Counted from the stretch's first letter, positions 1-7,604 are shown. The stretch: DNA of 10,593 nucleotides from an uncultured bacterium (GCA_937881155.1 CALGFI010000195.1:1-10593), one strand, 5' to 3'. Numbers and translations: made by a program. The notes: generated from the letters alone by a model not told the origin.

Positions 1-1
1 A

Positions 2-1117
2 GATCATCCGAACGTGACGATCGAGCTCGAGACGTTCGCCTACGACGACTACATTCAGACGCTGCAGACCGCCTTGCCCGCCGGGAACGTCGCCGACATC
101 CTCCACATGTTCGGAACATGGGCGTGCACCTACACGGACTTCCTCGAGCCGGTGCCCGAGAGCGTCGTCACCCTCCCCGACGCGGAGGCGGCGTTCTACC
201 CCGGCCCACTGGGCGGCTATGTCTGCGACGGGACGTTGTATGGCCTCCCGCAGGAGTCCAACCTCGAGTACGGCGCCACGCTCGTGAACACTGCGATGGC
301 CGACGCCGCGGGTGCGGGTACCGGCGGCTGGTCCACGTGGGACGAGTTCATCGCGGATGCACGGCAGATGACGGTGATCCAAGACGGCGTGGTAACGCGG
401 GCGGGCTACCACTTCACCGCTGGCGACGGCCTGGCGCACTCGTTCCTGTCGCTGATCCTCCAGGCTGGTGGGAACTACCTGAACGAGGACGGGACCGCGT
501 TCACGTTCAACACGCCCGAGGGGGAGGAGGCGCTGGCGCAGCTGAAGTCGATCGTCGACGCGCAGGTCATCGACCCGGTGCTGTACAACGATGCGGAGAA
601 CTGGGTCGGCGACTGCTACTTCACGGAGCTCTGCGCGATGGGGCTCGTGGGGCCGTGGGCGGTGGCCGATTACGCTGGGGACTATCCGCAGATCGTCGAG
701 GACACGGTCTACTCCAAGCTGCCGTCGCTCGAGAACGAGTCGTTCGTCGCCGACTCCGGCTGGGGACTGACGGTGCCGGCCGGTACTCCGAACGCCGACG
801 TCGCCTGGGACTTCGCGCGGTACTCGGCCTTGGACGCTGAAACAGCCTCGCAGTGGAACATCACCTCGGGGACGTTGCCCGCGCTGATCGAGAACGCCGA
901 GGACCCGGCACGAGACGAACTGATCGCGGCGTTCCCCCACTTCGAGACGTGGTTCGAAGTCCTGCCGAACGCGCGCTTCGTGGGACAGCTGCCCGACCGC
1001 GACAGGCTCTACTACAACATCATCTACAACCACGGCCTGGCCGCCCTGCGAGGTGACGAGACGATCCCTGAAGCACTCCAGGCGATGGAGACCGAAGCGA
1101 ACGAGACGTTCGGATAG
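2..1117 (+). CDS. ABC sugar transporter, extracellular solute-binding protein (5' partial)
   Basis: The gene enters from the left edge: the frame is open from base 2 (reading DHPNV-TIELE), so the GTG at 14 is internal and not the start. The 371 visible residues match the body of family 1 (SBP_bac_1) sugar-binding lipoproteins, which usually run 420-450 aa, so about 50-70 residues including the signal peptide lie outside the window. Recognisable stretches are the HPNV-IELE strand, the YGLPQE hinge region, the TWDEF helix, FNTPEGEEAL and the C-terminal WGLTVPAGTPN. Four cysteines (visible residues 42, 75, 205, 211) could form disulfides outside the membrane. It should capture a di- or oligosaccharide and deliver it to the permeases that follow 35 nt downstream. 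The ligand cannot be read from the sequence, though the linked alpha-galactosidase-like gene suggests a galactoside. Family assignment is secure. Confidence 0.93.
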   Translation, partial: DHPNVTIELETFAYDDYIQTLQTALPAGNVADILHMFGTWACTYTDFLEPVPESVVTLPDAEAAFYPGPLGGYVCDGTLYGLPQESNLEYGATLVNTAMADAAGAGTGGWSTWDEFIADARQMTVIQDGVVTRAGYHFTAGDGLAHSFLSLILQAGGNYLNEDGTAFTFNTPEGEEALAQLKSIVDAQVIDPVLYNDAENWVGDCYFTELCAMGLVGPWAVADYAGDYPQIVEDTVYSKLPSLENESFVADSGWGLTVPAGTPNADVAWDFARYSALDAETASQWNITSGTLPALIENAEDPARDELIAAFPHFETWFEVLPNARFVGQLPDRDRLYYNIIYNHGLAALRGDETIPEALQAMETEANETFG

Positions 1118-1152
1118 CTCCCACGCCCTGACGAGAGAGCGTCCGGGGACGG

Positions 1153-2163
1153 GTGAACGACATGGCGACCGAGGCGATAGGCGGGGTGAGAGTCCGCCGG
1201 TTCCTCGGCGGTCGCGAGGGTGCGCAGAAGCGCTTCGTCGCTGCCGTCATAACGCCCGCTCTGGTCTTCATGGCGACGTTCATGGTGCTCCCGATCGTTT
1301 GGGCGTTCGCCCTGTCGTTCTTCGACTTCAGCCCGCGGCGGGCCGGCACGCCGATCCTCGGCCTGGGCGGCGACAACCCGTTCGTCGGCCTCGAGCACTA
1401 CCGCGCGATGACCGACTTCTCGTCGGATGCCACCCTCAACGTTCGCCAGTTCCACACCGCGGCGAAGGTGACCGTCCTGTTCGCCTTCTTGGTGCTTCCG
1501 CTGAACCTCATCATCACGCTCCCGCTCGCGGCGATGATCGAGTCGGTGCACCAGCGGGTCCGCCCGATCTACCGAACGATCTTCTTCCTGCCCGTCCTCG
1601 CGTCGTCCGTCGGCGTGGCGATCATCTGGGGGTTCGTCCTGCATCCTCAGAACGGGTTGCTGAACGGGGCCATCTCGAGGATCACGGGGAACGTGACGGT
1701 CATCTCGTGGATCTCCGATCCGAGCTTTGTCTTCCTGGGAATCCCGGTCGCGCTCCTGATGGTGATCGTGGCGTACCTGTGGCAGGACCTCGGGTACAAC
1801 CTGGTGATCTTCATCGCGGCACTTCAAGCGATCCCGCGCTCGGTGACCGACGCCGCCCGGGTGGACGGGGCAAGCGCGTGGCAGATCTTCCGCCACATCA
1901 CGCTGCCGCTGCTGAAGCCGACGATCCTGCTGGCGTCGATCCTCACGGTGATCTCCGCGTTCCAGGTGTTCGAGCTGTTCCAGGTGATGACGCTCGGTGG
2001 ACCGGACGATCAGACGCTCGCGCTGTCCGTGAACATCTATCGGAACGCCTTCCGGTTCCAGCAGATGGGATGGGCGGCGGCGATGTCGGTCGTCCTGTTC
2101 TTCATCGTCTTCGCGATCTCGCTGGCGCAGACGCGGCTCCTGCGCTCGAGGTGGGAGTACTAG
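1153..2163 (+). CDS. ABC sugar transporter permease, MalF/UgpA-like
   Basis: This is an inner-membrane subunit of a binding-protein-dependent sugar importer, 336 aa, with six hydrophobic segments. The first is near residues 32-55, followed by a large extracytoplasmic loop, then segments near 107-130, 140-163, 195-225, 255-278 and 300-325. The EAA loop that contacts the ATPase is clear at about 230-255 (ARVDGASAWQIF...LPLLKP, with the key Gly at 239). The size and the long first loop fit the MalF-type (first) permease of CUT1 systems. The GTG at 1153 is used as start; an in-frame ATG at 1162 is an alternative and neither has a strong Shine-Dalgarno. It lies 35 nt after the binding-protein gene and 2 nt before the second permease, so it belongs to the same operon. 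Confidence 0.94.
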   Translation: MNDMATEAIGGVRVRRFLGGREGAQKRFVAAVITPALVFMATFMVLPIVWAFALSFFDFSPRRAGTPILGLGGDNPFVGLEHYRAMTDFSSDATLNVRQFHTAAKVTVLFAFLVLPLNLIITLPLAAMIESVHQRVRPIYRTIFFLPVLASSVGVAIIWGFVLHPQNGLLNGAISRITGNVTVISWISDPSFVFLGIPVALLMVIVAYLWQDLGYNLVIFIAALQAIPRSVTDAARVDGASAWQIFRHITLPLLKPTILLASILTVISAFQVFELFQVMTLGGPDDQTLALSVNIYRNAFRFQQMGWAAAMSVVLFFIVFAISLAQTRLLRSRWEY

Positions 2164-2165
2164 CG

Positions 2166-3068
2166 GTGGCCACGACCGCGCAGCGCCCGGCCACCGTCCT
2201 CGCGGCTCCGCGCGCCGAGGTGCGCAGGAGGCCGTCCCGCGGCACCCGCCATCGCGCGGGCCGGACGTCCCTCTACGTCGTCCTCACGATCCTCGGGGTG
2301 GTCGCCGCGCTCCCGTTCGTGTGGATGATCCTCGCGTCGTTCAAGGACGCGGCCGAGATCCGCCAGATCCCGCCCACGTTCTGGCCCCAGGACGCCAACC
2401 TTGCCAACTACCGGACGATCCTCCAGGACCCCGAGCTCCCCCTGTTCACCTTCTATCGCAACTCGGCGTTCGTCGCCGTCCTGAACGTGATCGCCACCCT
2501 GTTCACGGCGTCGCTTCTCGGCTACGTGTTCGCGAAGTTCCGATTCCGGGGGAGGCAGCCGCTCTTCTGGTTCATCCTCGCCACGATGATGATCCCCGCG
2601 CAGGTGACGATGCTGCCCGGGTACCTGATCCTGCTCCAGCTCGACCTGCTGAACAACCTGTGGGGCCTGATCATCCCATCGTTCATCGACGCGTTCGCGG
2701 TGTTCCTGATGCGGCAGTTCATCGTCTCCGTCCCCAACGACGAGATCTGGTCTGCGCGCGTGGACGGCGCCTCCGAATGGCGCATCTACCGTTCGATCGT
2801 GCTGCCGCAGCTCCGCGCGCCGTTGGCGACGCTCGGGTTGCTGACGTTCATGTTCCACTGGAACGCGTATCTGTGGCCGCTGATCGTGCTCACCGAACAG
2901 GACAAGCGGACGCTTCCGATCATCCTCACCTGGTATTCGAATCAGCACTCGTCGCAGGCGAACCTGGTCATGGCGGCGTCCGTGCTGATCGTGATCCCCG
3001 TGCTGATCGTCTTCGCATTGGCGCAGAAGTGGATCGTCCGCGGGCTCACATTGACCGGCGGGAGGTAG
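2166..3068 (+). CDS. ABC sugar transporter permease, MalG/UgpE-like
   Basis: This is the second membrane subunit of the importer, 300 aa. The same frame is open far upstream, but the upstream part is a shadow of permease 1. The GTG at 2166 lies 2 nt after the permease 1 stop and has GGGAG at 2153-2157 at good spacing. An Arg-rich cytoplasmic N-terminus (about 35 residues) precedes the first membrane segment (YVVLTILGVVAALPFVW). The MalG-type features FKDAAEI and ANYRTIL follow, then further membrane segments. The EAA loop is at about 194-215 (SARVDGASEWRIY...VLPQL, Gly 201), and the C-terminus ends in a QKWIVRGLTLTGG-type tail that is typical of MalG/UgpE proteins. It pairs with the upstream permease to form the channel. 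Substrate is not determinable from sequence. Confidence 0.95.
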   Translation: MATTAQRPATVLAAPRAEVRRRPSRGTRHRAGRTSLYVVLTILGVVAALPFVWMILASFKDAAEIRQIPPTFWPQDANLANYRTILQDPELPLFTFYRNSAFVAVLNVIATLFTASLLGYVFAKFRFRGRQPLFWFILATMMIPAQVTMLPGYLILLQLDLLNNLWGLIIPSFIDAFAVFLMRQFIVSVPNDEIWSARVDGASEWRIYRSIVLPQLRAPLATLGLLTFMFHWNAYLWPLIVLTEQDKRTLPIILTWYSNQHSSQANLVMAASVLIVIPVLIVFALAQKWIVRGLTLTGGR

Positions 3069-3070
3069 CG

Positions 3071-4357
3071 GTGGCGACGATCGAGTTCGACAGCGTCGCG
3101 AAGGTCTATCCGGACGGCACGGAGGCCGTCACCGACCTCGACCTCGACATCGGCGACGGTGAGTTCATGGTCCTCGTCGGCCCGTCGGGGTGCGGCAAGA
3201 GCACCGCCCTGAAGATGGTCGCCGGCCTCGAGGAGGTCTCACGGGGGACCGTCACGATCGGCGACGAGGTCGTGAACGACCTACCGCCTAAGGACCGCGA
3301 CGTGGCGATGGTGTTCCAGGACTACGCGCTCTACCCACACATGACCGTGTTCGAGAACATGGCCTTCGCCCTGAAGATCCGTCGGATCGGCAAGGCGGCG
3401 ACCGAGTCGCGCGTCCGCGACGCGGCGGGGATCCTCGGCATCACGGAGTTGCTCGACCGCCGGCCGAAGGCGCTCTCAGGGGGACAGCGACAGCGAGTCG
3501 CGATGGGGCGAGCGATCGTTCGCGAGCCCCGAGCGTTCCTTATGGACGAGCCGCTGTCGAACCTGGACGCCAAGCTCCGCGTCCAGATGCGAGCGGAGAT
3601 CCGGCGGATCCAGACGAACCTCGGGGTCACGACGATCTTCGTGACGCACGACCAGACGGAAGCGATGACCATGGGCGATCGCGTGGCCGTTATGAAGCGG
3701 GGCCGACTCCAGCAGGTCGACACGCCGGACGTGCTGTACGGGCGGCCGACGAATCTGTTCGTGGCAGGGTTCATCGGCTCACCGGCGATGAACATGATCG
3801 AGGCGACCGTGCACAGAGTCGACGATCGGATCGGCCTGCGGTTCGGGTCATCGACGCTCGACCTCGACGCGCAGGTCGCGGAGCGTTATCCGGAGCTGAA
3901 AGGCTTCGAGGGCCGGCGTGTCGTGCTCGGCATCAGGCCGGAAAGCATCGAGCACGAGCGGTTCGCCGGCGTCGATCCGCAGGGTCGGACGATCGAGGCA
4001 ACCATCGAGTTGCGGGAGTCGCTCGGCTCGGAGGCATTGGTGCACTTCACGATGGACGCCCAGACCGTCGTCACGGACGACACGCGGGAGCTGGTGCGGG
4101 ACCGCGAGGACGCCGAGGATGCGGAACTGGTCGTCGAGGACCGCGGGTCGTCGTTCGTCGCGAAGATCGACCCGAAGGCCAGGGTTCGAATGGGCGAGAC
4201 GGTCCCCCTCGTCGTCGACACGTCGGAGCTGTATCTGTTCGACCCCGATAACGGCGAGGCGATAGCTGCCCCCGTCGAGGTCTCGAGCCCCTCATCCTCC
4301 GGGAGGGCTCGAGTGCAGGACGCCGTCCTCACGCTCGAGGCCGGGGACGATGCGTAA
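3071..4357 (+). CDS. ABC sugar transporter ATP-binding protein, MalK/UgpC/MsmK-like
   Basis: This is the cytoplasmic ATPase of the importer, 428 aa, starting at a GTG 2 nt after the permease stop with GGGAGG at 3060-3065; the longer open frame upstream is antisense or shadow sequence. Walker A is GPSGCGKST at 37-45, the Q-loop lies in VFQDYALYPH, the signature LSGGQ is at 135-139, Walker B is FLMDEP at 156-161 with catalytic Glu 160, the D-loop is SNLD, and the switch His is 193 (VTHDQTEA). GSPAMNMIEA and LGIRPESIE mark the regulatory MalK-type TOBE/OB domain. Odd points are an acidic insert at about 335-359 within the TOBE domain and a 37-residue hydrophilic tail after LFD (389-391). This tail is encoded in the 66 bp that overlap the amidohydrolase gene. 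Such ATPases often serve several CUT1 transporters. Confidence 0.96.
   Translation: MATIEFDSVAKVYPDGTEAVTDLDLDIGDGEFMVLVGPSGCGKSTALKMVAGLEEVSRGTVTIGDEVVNDLPPKDRDVAMVFQDYALYPHMTVFENMAFALKIRRIGKAATESRVRDAAGILGITELLDRRPKALSGGQRQRVAMGRAIVREPRAFLMDEPLSNLDAKLRVQMRAEIRRIQTNLGVTTIFVTHDQTEAMTMGDRVAVMKRGRLQQVDTPDVLYGRPTNLFVAGFIGSPAMNMIEATVHRVDDRIGLRFGSSTLDLDAQVAERYPELKGFEGRRVVLGIRPESIEHERFAGVDPQGRTIEATIELRESLGSEALVHFTMDAQTVVTDDTRELVRDREDAEDAELVVEDRGSSFVAKIDPKARVRMGETVPLVVDTSELYLFDPDNGEAIAAPVEVSSPSSSGRARVQDAVLTLEAGDDA
4282..4313. terminator. Hairpin at the convergent gene junction, possible bidirectional terminator
   Basis: A perfect 9-bp inverted repeat (CTCGAGCCC at 4282-4290, GGGCTCGAG at 4305-4313) spans the stop codon of the minus-strand amidohydrolase (4292-4294) and sits inside the last codons of the plus-strand ATPase. 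The 14-nt loop can form a further TCC/GGA stem around a TCCG tetraloop. No T-run follows on either strand, so it would not be a textbook intrinsic terminator. The position between converging genes is the main argument. CTCGAG-rich sequence is common in this DNA, so chance is possible. Confidence 0.35.
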
Positions 4358-5407
4358 GGCGTTGTCCGCGTAGACCCGACGAAGGACGTCGTCGGGCAGG
4401 TCGAGGCCGGAGATCGCCCACCGCCCCATCAGCGGGACCTGTTCCGTCGAGTGTGGGAAGTGCTCGTCGCGCGTCTCGAGGAACCGGAAGTAGATCTCGT
4501 AGTTGTCGCGCTCGGGCGGGAACTCATCGATCCCGAACAGCACTCGATCGGGGTGCCAAACGATCAGATCTCGGGTCGCCCTGGGCTGTCGTCCGAGCTC
4601 GGCCACTCGCGCCGCGATGTCGACGTGGAAGTTCGAGTACGTATCGAGCATCCGTCCAACCCACGAGAGGTTCTCGGGGTAGCCGCCGACGTGCAGGCCG
4701 ACGAACGTCGTCGACGGGTTGGCGCCGACCAGATTCTCGAGCGACTCGATCAGCCGCTCGAACCGCGGGAACGACGGATCGGCGAAGGACCACTCGGGAT
4801 ACGCGATGAGCTGCTCGTACCGCTCGTTGCGTTCGTCGACCGGATCGAAGAACGCGACCGGATCGGCGGTGTGGATGAAGACCGGCACCTCGCGATCGGC
4901 GGCGGCATCCCAGAGCGGCGTGAGCCGGCGGTCGTCGGGAAGGATCAGCTCGCCTCGTTCGTCGCGTACGTGAAGGCCGAGGTCCTTCCAGATCTTGATG
5001 CCCCTCGCTCCCTCCCGCACGCTCGTGCGCAGGGATGCCGCGGCGGCGCTCCCGACGTCTCCCGAAGCTGCTGCGGACGACCAGTCGATGTGACAGAACG
5101 TCGCGAACCGTCCGGGATGAGCCCTGTCGTAGCGGTCGATGTTCGCCCTCAGCTCCGCGCCCCACCGGCCGTCGAGGTTCACGATCGCGCGGATGTTGCA
5201 GGCGTCCATCAGCTCGAGCAGCGCGCCGACGTCGGGGACCGTCCACGCTTCTGCGTCGTCGCTCACCAACGCCGATAGCCACCGGCCGAGGTGGTTGTGC
5301 GCGTCGACGGCGGGAAAGCGGGACCGCTCGACCCGGTGAGCCGGCACGACCAACTTGGGTTCGGGACGCCAGTCGGCCAGAGGCAGGTCCCTCCGCCCGG
5401 CGTTCAC
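4292..5407 (-). CDS. Amidohydrolase (amidohydrolase_2-type TIM-barrel metal hydrolase)
   Basis: This is a 371-aa predicted cytoplasmic metal-dependent hydrolase. The start is a GTG at 5407-5405 whose last bases overlap the TGA of the upstream GH4 gene (GTGA), which implies coupled translation; the frame is open about 180 codons further upstream, but that part is antisense-like Arg-rich sequence. Metal-ligand candidates are in order: H37 and H39 in VDAHNHLG, H179 in VFIHTADP, H239 in GLHVGG and D294 in LFGIDEFP. GIKIWKDLG at 136-144 carries a lysine that may sit near the active site. This order fits the amidohydrolase-related superfamily. Members include decarboxylases, lactonases and uncharacterised hydrolases, so the reaction is unknown. 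Pairing with a glycosidase favours a sugar-derived substrate such as a lactone (inference). The 3' end overlaps the convergent ATPase gene by 66 bp. Confidence 0.88.
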   Translation of the reverse strand: MNAGRRDLPLADWRPEPKLVVPAHRVERSRFPAVDAHNHLGRWLSALVSDDAEAWTVPDVGALLELMDACNIRAIVNLDGRWGAELRANIDRYDRAHPGRFATFCHIDWSSAAASGDVGSAAAASLRTSVREGARGIKIWKDLGLHVRDERGELILPDDRRLTPLWDAAADREVPVFIHTADPVAFFDPVDERNERYEQLIAYPEWSFADPSFPRFERLIESLENLVGANPSTTFVGLHVGGYPENLSWVGRMLDTYSNFHVDIAARVAELGRQPRATRDLIVWHPDRVLFGIDEFPPERDNYEIYFRFLETRDEHFPHSTEQVPLMGRWAISGLDLPDDVLRRVYADNALRIVPGLEREDGVLHSSPPGG

Positions 5408-6759
5408 CGAGCGAGCGGGGAGGCGTCGGTGAAGCGCGGCAACCATGGCGCCTCGGCCTCGAGCATCCGGTCGACCATCTCGTGGATCCGCGGCAGCGTC
5501 AGGACGGCGCTCGTCAGCGGGTCGAGTGCGATCGCAGCGTGCACGAGATCCCGATCGCCGCTCATCGCGGCCTCGACCGCGAGTCGCTGAACCGTGACCT
5601 GCGCCTCGTTCAGGGCGGCGCATGCCGACGGCAACCTTCCGTACCGGGTCGGGCGCACGCCGGTGGAGTCGGCCACGCAGGCCACCTCGACACAGGCATC
5701 TGGGGGCAGGTTCTCGATCGACGATCCGTTCCGAACGTTGCCGTAGACGACGCGCGGCGTCCCGGTCGTGAGGCTGTCCACGATCGGAGCCGCGAACTCT
5801 CCGCCGTGGATCGGTCCGTGTCGGCGCGCGTCGTTCACCACGTCCTCGTTCGTGTAGTCGGCGTCGACGCTCCGGCAGACCTCGAGATAGTCCCATCGCC
5901 GATCCAGGTATTCCTCGGTCAGCTCCGGCGTCTTCCGGAACCACGCCCAGTACTCACTCGCGTGATGGCTCGACTCGGTGTGGAAGTAGCCGGTGAGCAT
6001 CATCAGTTCCGTACGGACCCGCTCGATGCTTTCGTACGCGTCGTCCGAGCGCGGAAGGAGCGGCATCGTCCGGTCGACGTGGCGAGCCCTCATCACCTCA
6101 CGGATGCGTGGGATCAAGTTCTCGTCGCCGCGAGCGAACGTCGTGAACCACGCGGTGTGGTTCACGCCGGCGCACCGAAAGGTGACCTCCTCGGGCGGAA
6201 CCCCGAGCTCGCGGGCGAGCAGCTCGGCGGTTCCCTGCACGCTGTGGCACAGACCGACGACCTTCACCCCCAGGAGGTCGGTGGCCCAGCAGTTGATCGA
6301 CATCGGGTTCGCGTAGTTGAGCAGCCATGCGTCCGGGCAATGCTCGAGCATCGCCTCGGCGACCTCGCACAGCGCTTCGACGGTTCGCAAGCCGCGGAAG
6401 ACGCCACCCGGGCCGAGCGTATCGCCGACGGTCTGATCGATCCCGTACTCGCGCGGGATGAGCACGTCGTGCTCGTAGGCCTCGACGCCGCCGACCTGGA
6501 ACACCGTGATGACGACGTCTGCACCGCGAAACGCACTAGGAAGGTCGGGCGCGACGGCGACGGTGGCGTTCGACTTCGCGTCGTCGATCATCTGTTGCAC
6601 GAACCCGCGGGTTCGCTCCGCCGCCAGCCGGTCGATGTCGTAGAGCACGAGCGACGCATGGCTCAATCCGGGGAAGGCGAGCACGTCACGCGACAGTTCG
6701 ACGGGAAACACCCAGCCACCGGCGCCATCGATCACGATCCTGGGGGCGTTCTCCGGCAT
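5404..6759 (-). CDS. Glycoside hydrolase family 4, alpha-galactosidase-like (NAD- and Mn-dependent)
   Basis: This 451-aa protein matches GH4 in length and motif order. An N-terminal Rossmann dinucleotide-binding segment (IDGAGGWVF, 10-18) is followed by NYANPM at 148-153, the metal-binding Cys in LCHSV (C171-V174) and the metal-binding His in GVNHTAWF (H201). Downstream are GYFHTESSHHASEY and a C-terminal DSTGVRP/LP stretch. GH4 enzymes cleave glycosides by transient NAD-dependent oxidation at C3, with elimination and re-addition. In this family CHSV at the metal-binding Cys is associated with alpha-galactosidases, whereas CDMP and CN(V/I)P mark phospho-glycosidases. The call is therefore MelA-like on non-phosphorylated substrate, which agrees with an ABC importer rather than a PTS. 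No signal peptide is seen, so it is cytoplasmic. The ATG at 6759 has GAGGG about 10 nt upstream. It is the first gene of a minus-strand operon with the amidohydrolase; exact substrate is inferred. Confidence 0.92.
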   Translation of the reverse strand: MPENAPRIVIDGAGGWVFPVELSRDVLAFPGLSHASLVLYDIDRLAAERTRGFVQQMIDDAKSNATVAVAPDLPSAFRGADVVITVFQVGGVEAYEHDVLIPREYGIDQTVGDTLGPGGVFRGLRTVEALCEVAEAMLEHCPDAWLLNYANPMSINCWATDLLGVKVVGLCHSVQGTAELLARELGVPPEEVTFRCAGVNHTAWFTTFARGDENLIPRIREVMRARHVDRTMPLLPRSDDAYESIERVRTELMMLTGYFHTESSHHASEYWAWFRKTPELTEEYLDRRWDYLEVCRSVDADYTNEDVVNDARRHGPIHGGEFAAPIVDSLTTGTPRVVYGNVRNGSSIENLPPDACVEVACVADSTGVRPTRYGRLPSACAALNEAQVTVQRLAVEAAMSGDRDLVHAAIALDPLTSAVLTLPRIHEMVDRMLEAEAPWLPRFTDASPLAR

Positions 6760-6798
6760 GCGTCGTGTTCCCTCGCACTGGTCGGGCGATCGCGCGGC

Positions 6799-6804
6799 AT
6801 GCTA
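6799..6804 (-). promoter_or_regulatory. Candidate -10 box (TAGCAT) for the GH4-amidohydrolase operon
   Basis: On the minus strand TAGCAT fits the TANNNT pattern and lies about 39 nt before the GH4 ATG. This leaves room for a short leader carrying the GAGGG ribosome-binding site. The -35 region is not recognisable. Assignment rests on pattern and position only. Confidence 0.3.
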
Positions 6805-6818
6805 CCCGGCGCCCGGTA
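6803..6818. promoter_or_regulatory. Near-perfect 16-bp palindrome between divergent promoters, candidate operator
   Basis: TACCCGGCGCCCGGTA is symmetric in 7 of 8 base pairs (only positions 6807/6814 fail) and is centred on the CG at 6810-6811. It lies between, and touches, the two candidate -10 boxes of the divergent operons. A central CG is typical of LacI-family operators, the usual regulators of such sugar loci, but no regulator gene is in the window. Function is inferred. Confidence 0.35.
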
Positions 6819-6819
6819 C

Positions 6820-6825
6820 TAGACT
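6820..6825 (+). promoter_or_regulatory. Candidate -10 box (TAGACT) for the SDR-MBL-dehydrogenase operon
   Basis: TAGACT fits TANNNT and lies 26 nt before the SDR ATG, so transcription would start near 6832. The transcript would then include AAGGCGGGAG as ribosome-binding site. There is no convincing -35 box. Position just after the palindrome suggests repression of both directions by one protein (inference). Confidence 0.33.
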
Positions 6826-6851
6826 CGCCGCCGCGCAAGGCGGGAGCGCGG

Positions 6852-7604
6852 ATGCGGGGGCTGGAGGGCAAGGGTGTCCTGGTCACGGGCGGCAACCGAG
6901 GGATCGGCCTGGCCGCGGCCGAGCGGTTCCTCCAAGAGGGGTCTCGGGTGTTCATCTGCGGGATCGAGCCCGGTGAGGTGGAGACCGTTCTTGGTGACCT
7001 GCGGACCACCGGGATTGTCGACGGCATCGAGTGTGACGTTTCCCGCGAAGAGGACGTCGACCGGCTCGTCGCAACGGCGGAGAGCTTCCTCGGTGCGATC
7101 GACGTCGTCCTGAACAACGCCGGGATCGCGTGGAGGGAGCCGTTCCTCCAGATCACGCCGGAGCGGTGGGATCGCCTCCTGGCCATCAATCTGCGTGGTC
7201 AGTTCCTGGTGGCGCGCCGGGTGGCCCGGTCGATGGTCGAGCGTGGGCGCGGCGGCGCGATCGTCAACATGGCATCGACGAACGCGCTGGAAGGCGAGGC
7301 AGGGTACGCGCACTACAACGCGTCGAAAGGTGCGATCGCCATGCTGACGCGGACGATGGCGATCGAGCTCGGTCCGCATGGGATCCGCGTGAACGCGCTC
7401 TGCCCCGGCAAGGTAGCGACGCGACTCCAAGCAGACGCGGAGGACGCGGACTACACGGCGAGATTCGAACGCGAGAGGATCCCCCTCGGTCGTTCGGGTA
7501 CGCCCGACGAGATCGCGGCCGCCTACGCATTCCTCGCGTCCGACGACGCATCGTTCGTCAACGGCGAGCTGCTCGTCGTGGACGGTGGGCAGCTCGCGAT
7601 GTGA
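6852..7604 (+). CDS. SDR-family NAD(P)-dependent oxidoreductase
   Basis: This is a classical short-chain dehydrogenase/reductase of 250 aa, the normal family length. The frame is open 29 codons further upstream, but the ATG at 6852 is preceded by AAGGCGGGAG at 5-nt spacing and begins the usual MRGLEGKGVLVTGG strand. The cofactor motif is TGGNRGIG at 12-19, NNAG is at 88-91, and the catalytic tetrad candidates are N113, S142, Y155 and K159 (YNASK). The C-terminal PGKVATR and VVDGGQ-type ending are typical. An acidic residue (E39 in CGIEPG) near the end of the second strand may favour NAD over NADP. It probably oxidises a sugar or polyol released by the GH4 enzyme, but SDR substrates cannot be read from sequence. 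It opens a plus-strand operon; the next gene starts 21 nt downstream. Confidence 0.94.
   Translation: MRGLEGKGVLVTGGNRGIGLAAAERFLQEGSRVFICGIEPGEVETVLGDLRTTGIVDGIECDVSREEDVDRLVATAESFLGAIDVVLNNAGIAWREPFLQITPERWDRLLAINLRGQFLVARRVARSMVERGRGGAIVNMASTNALEGEAGYAHYNASKGAIAMLTRTMAIELGPHGIRVNALCPGKVATRLQADAEDADYTARFERERIPLGRSGTPDEIAAAYAFLASDDASFVNGELLVVDGGQLAM

Noticed and set aside
1118..1152. A terminator or operator between the binding-protein and first permease genes
   Set aside because: I found no inverted repeat or T-run in the 35-nt gap; it reads as a simple operon spacer.
1024..1896. A 290-codon minus-strand open frame opposite permease 1
   Set aside because: It is a highly charged antisense shadow of a membrane-protein gene.
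1053..2165. N-terminal extension of the second permease
   Set aside because: This part is an out-of-frame reading of permease 1; the GTG at 2166 with GGGAG gives a normal MalG-like length.
4451..5278. A 275-codon plus-strand open frame within the amidohydrolase region
   Set aside because: It is a mirror frame of the amidohydrolase with no start context or motifs.
5408..5944. N-terminal extension of the amidohydrolase by about 180 codons
   Set aside because: The extension is Arg-rich out-of-frame sequence of the GH4 gene; the GTGA overlap gives the proper start.
5035..6822. A 595-codon open frame on the plus strand opposite the GH4-amidohydrolase operon
   Set aside because: It is antisense to two well-supported genes, has an Arg/Val/Asp-rich composition with no domain I recognise, and is expected from high-GC codon bias.
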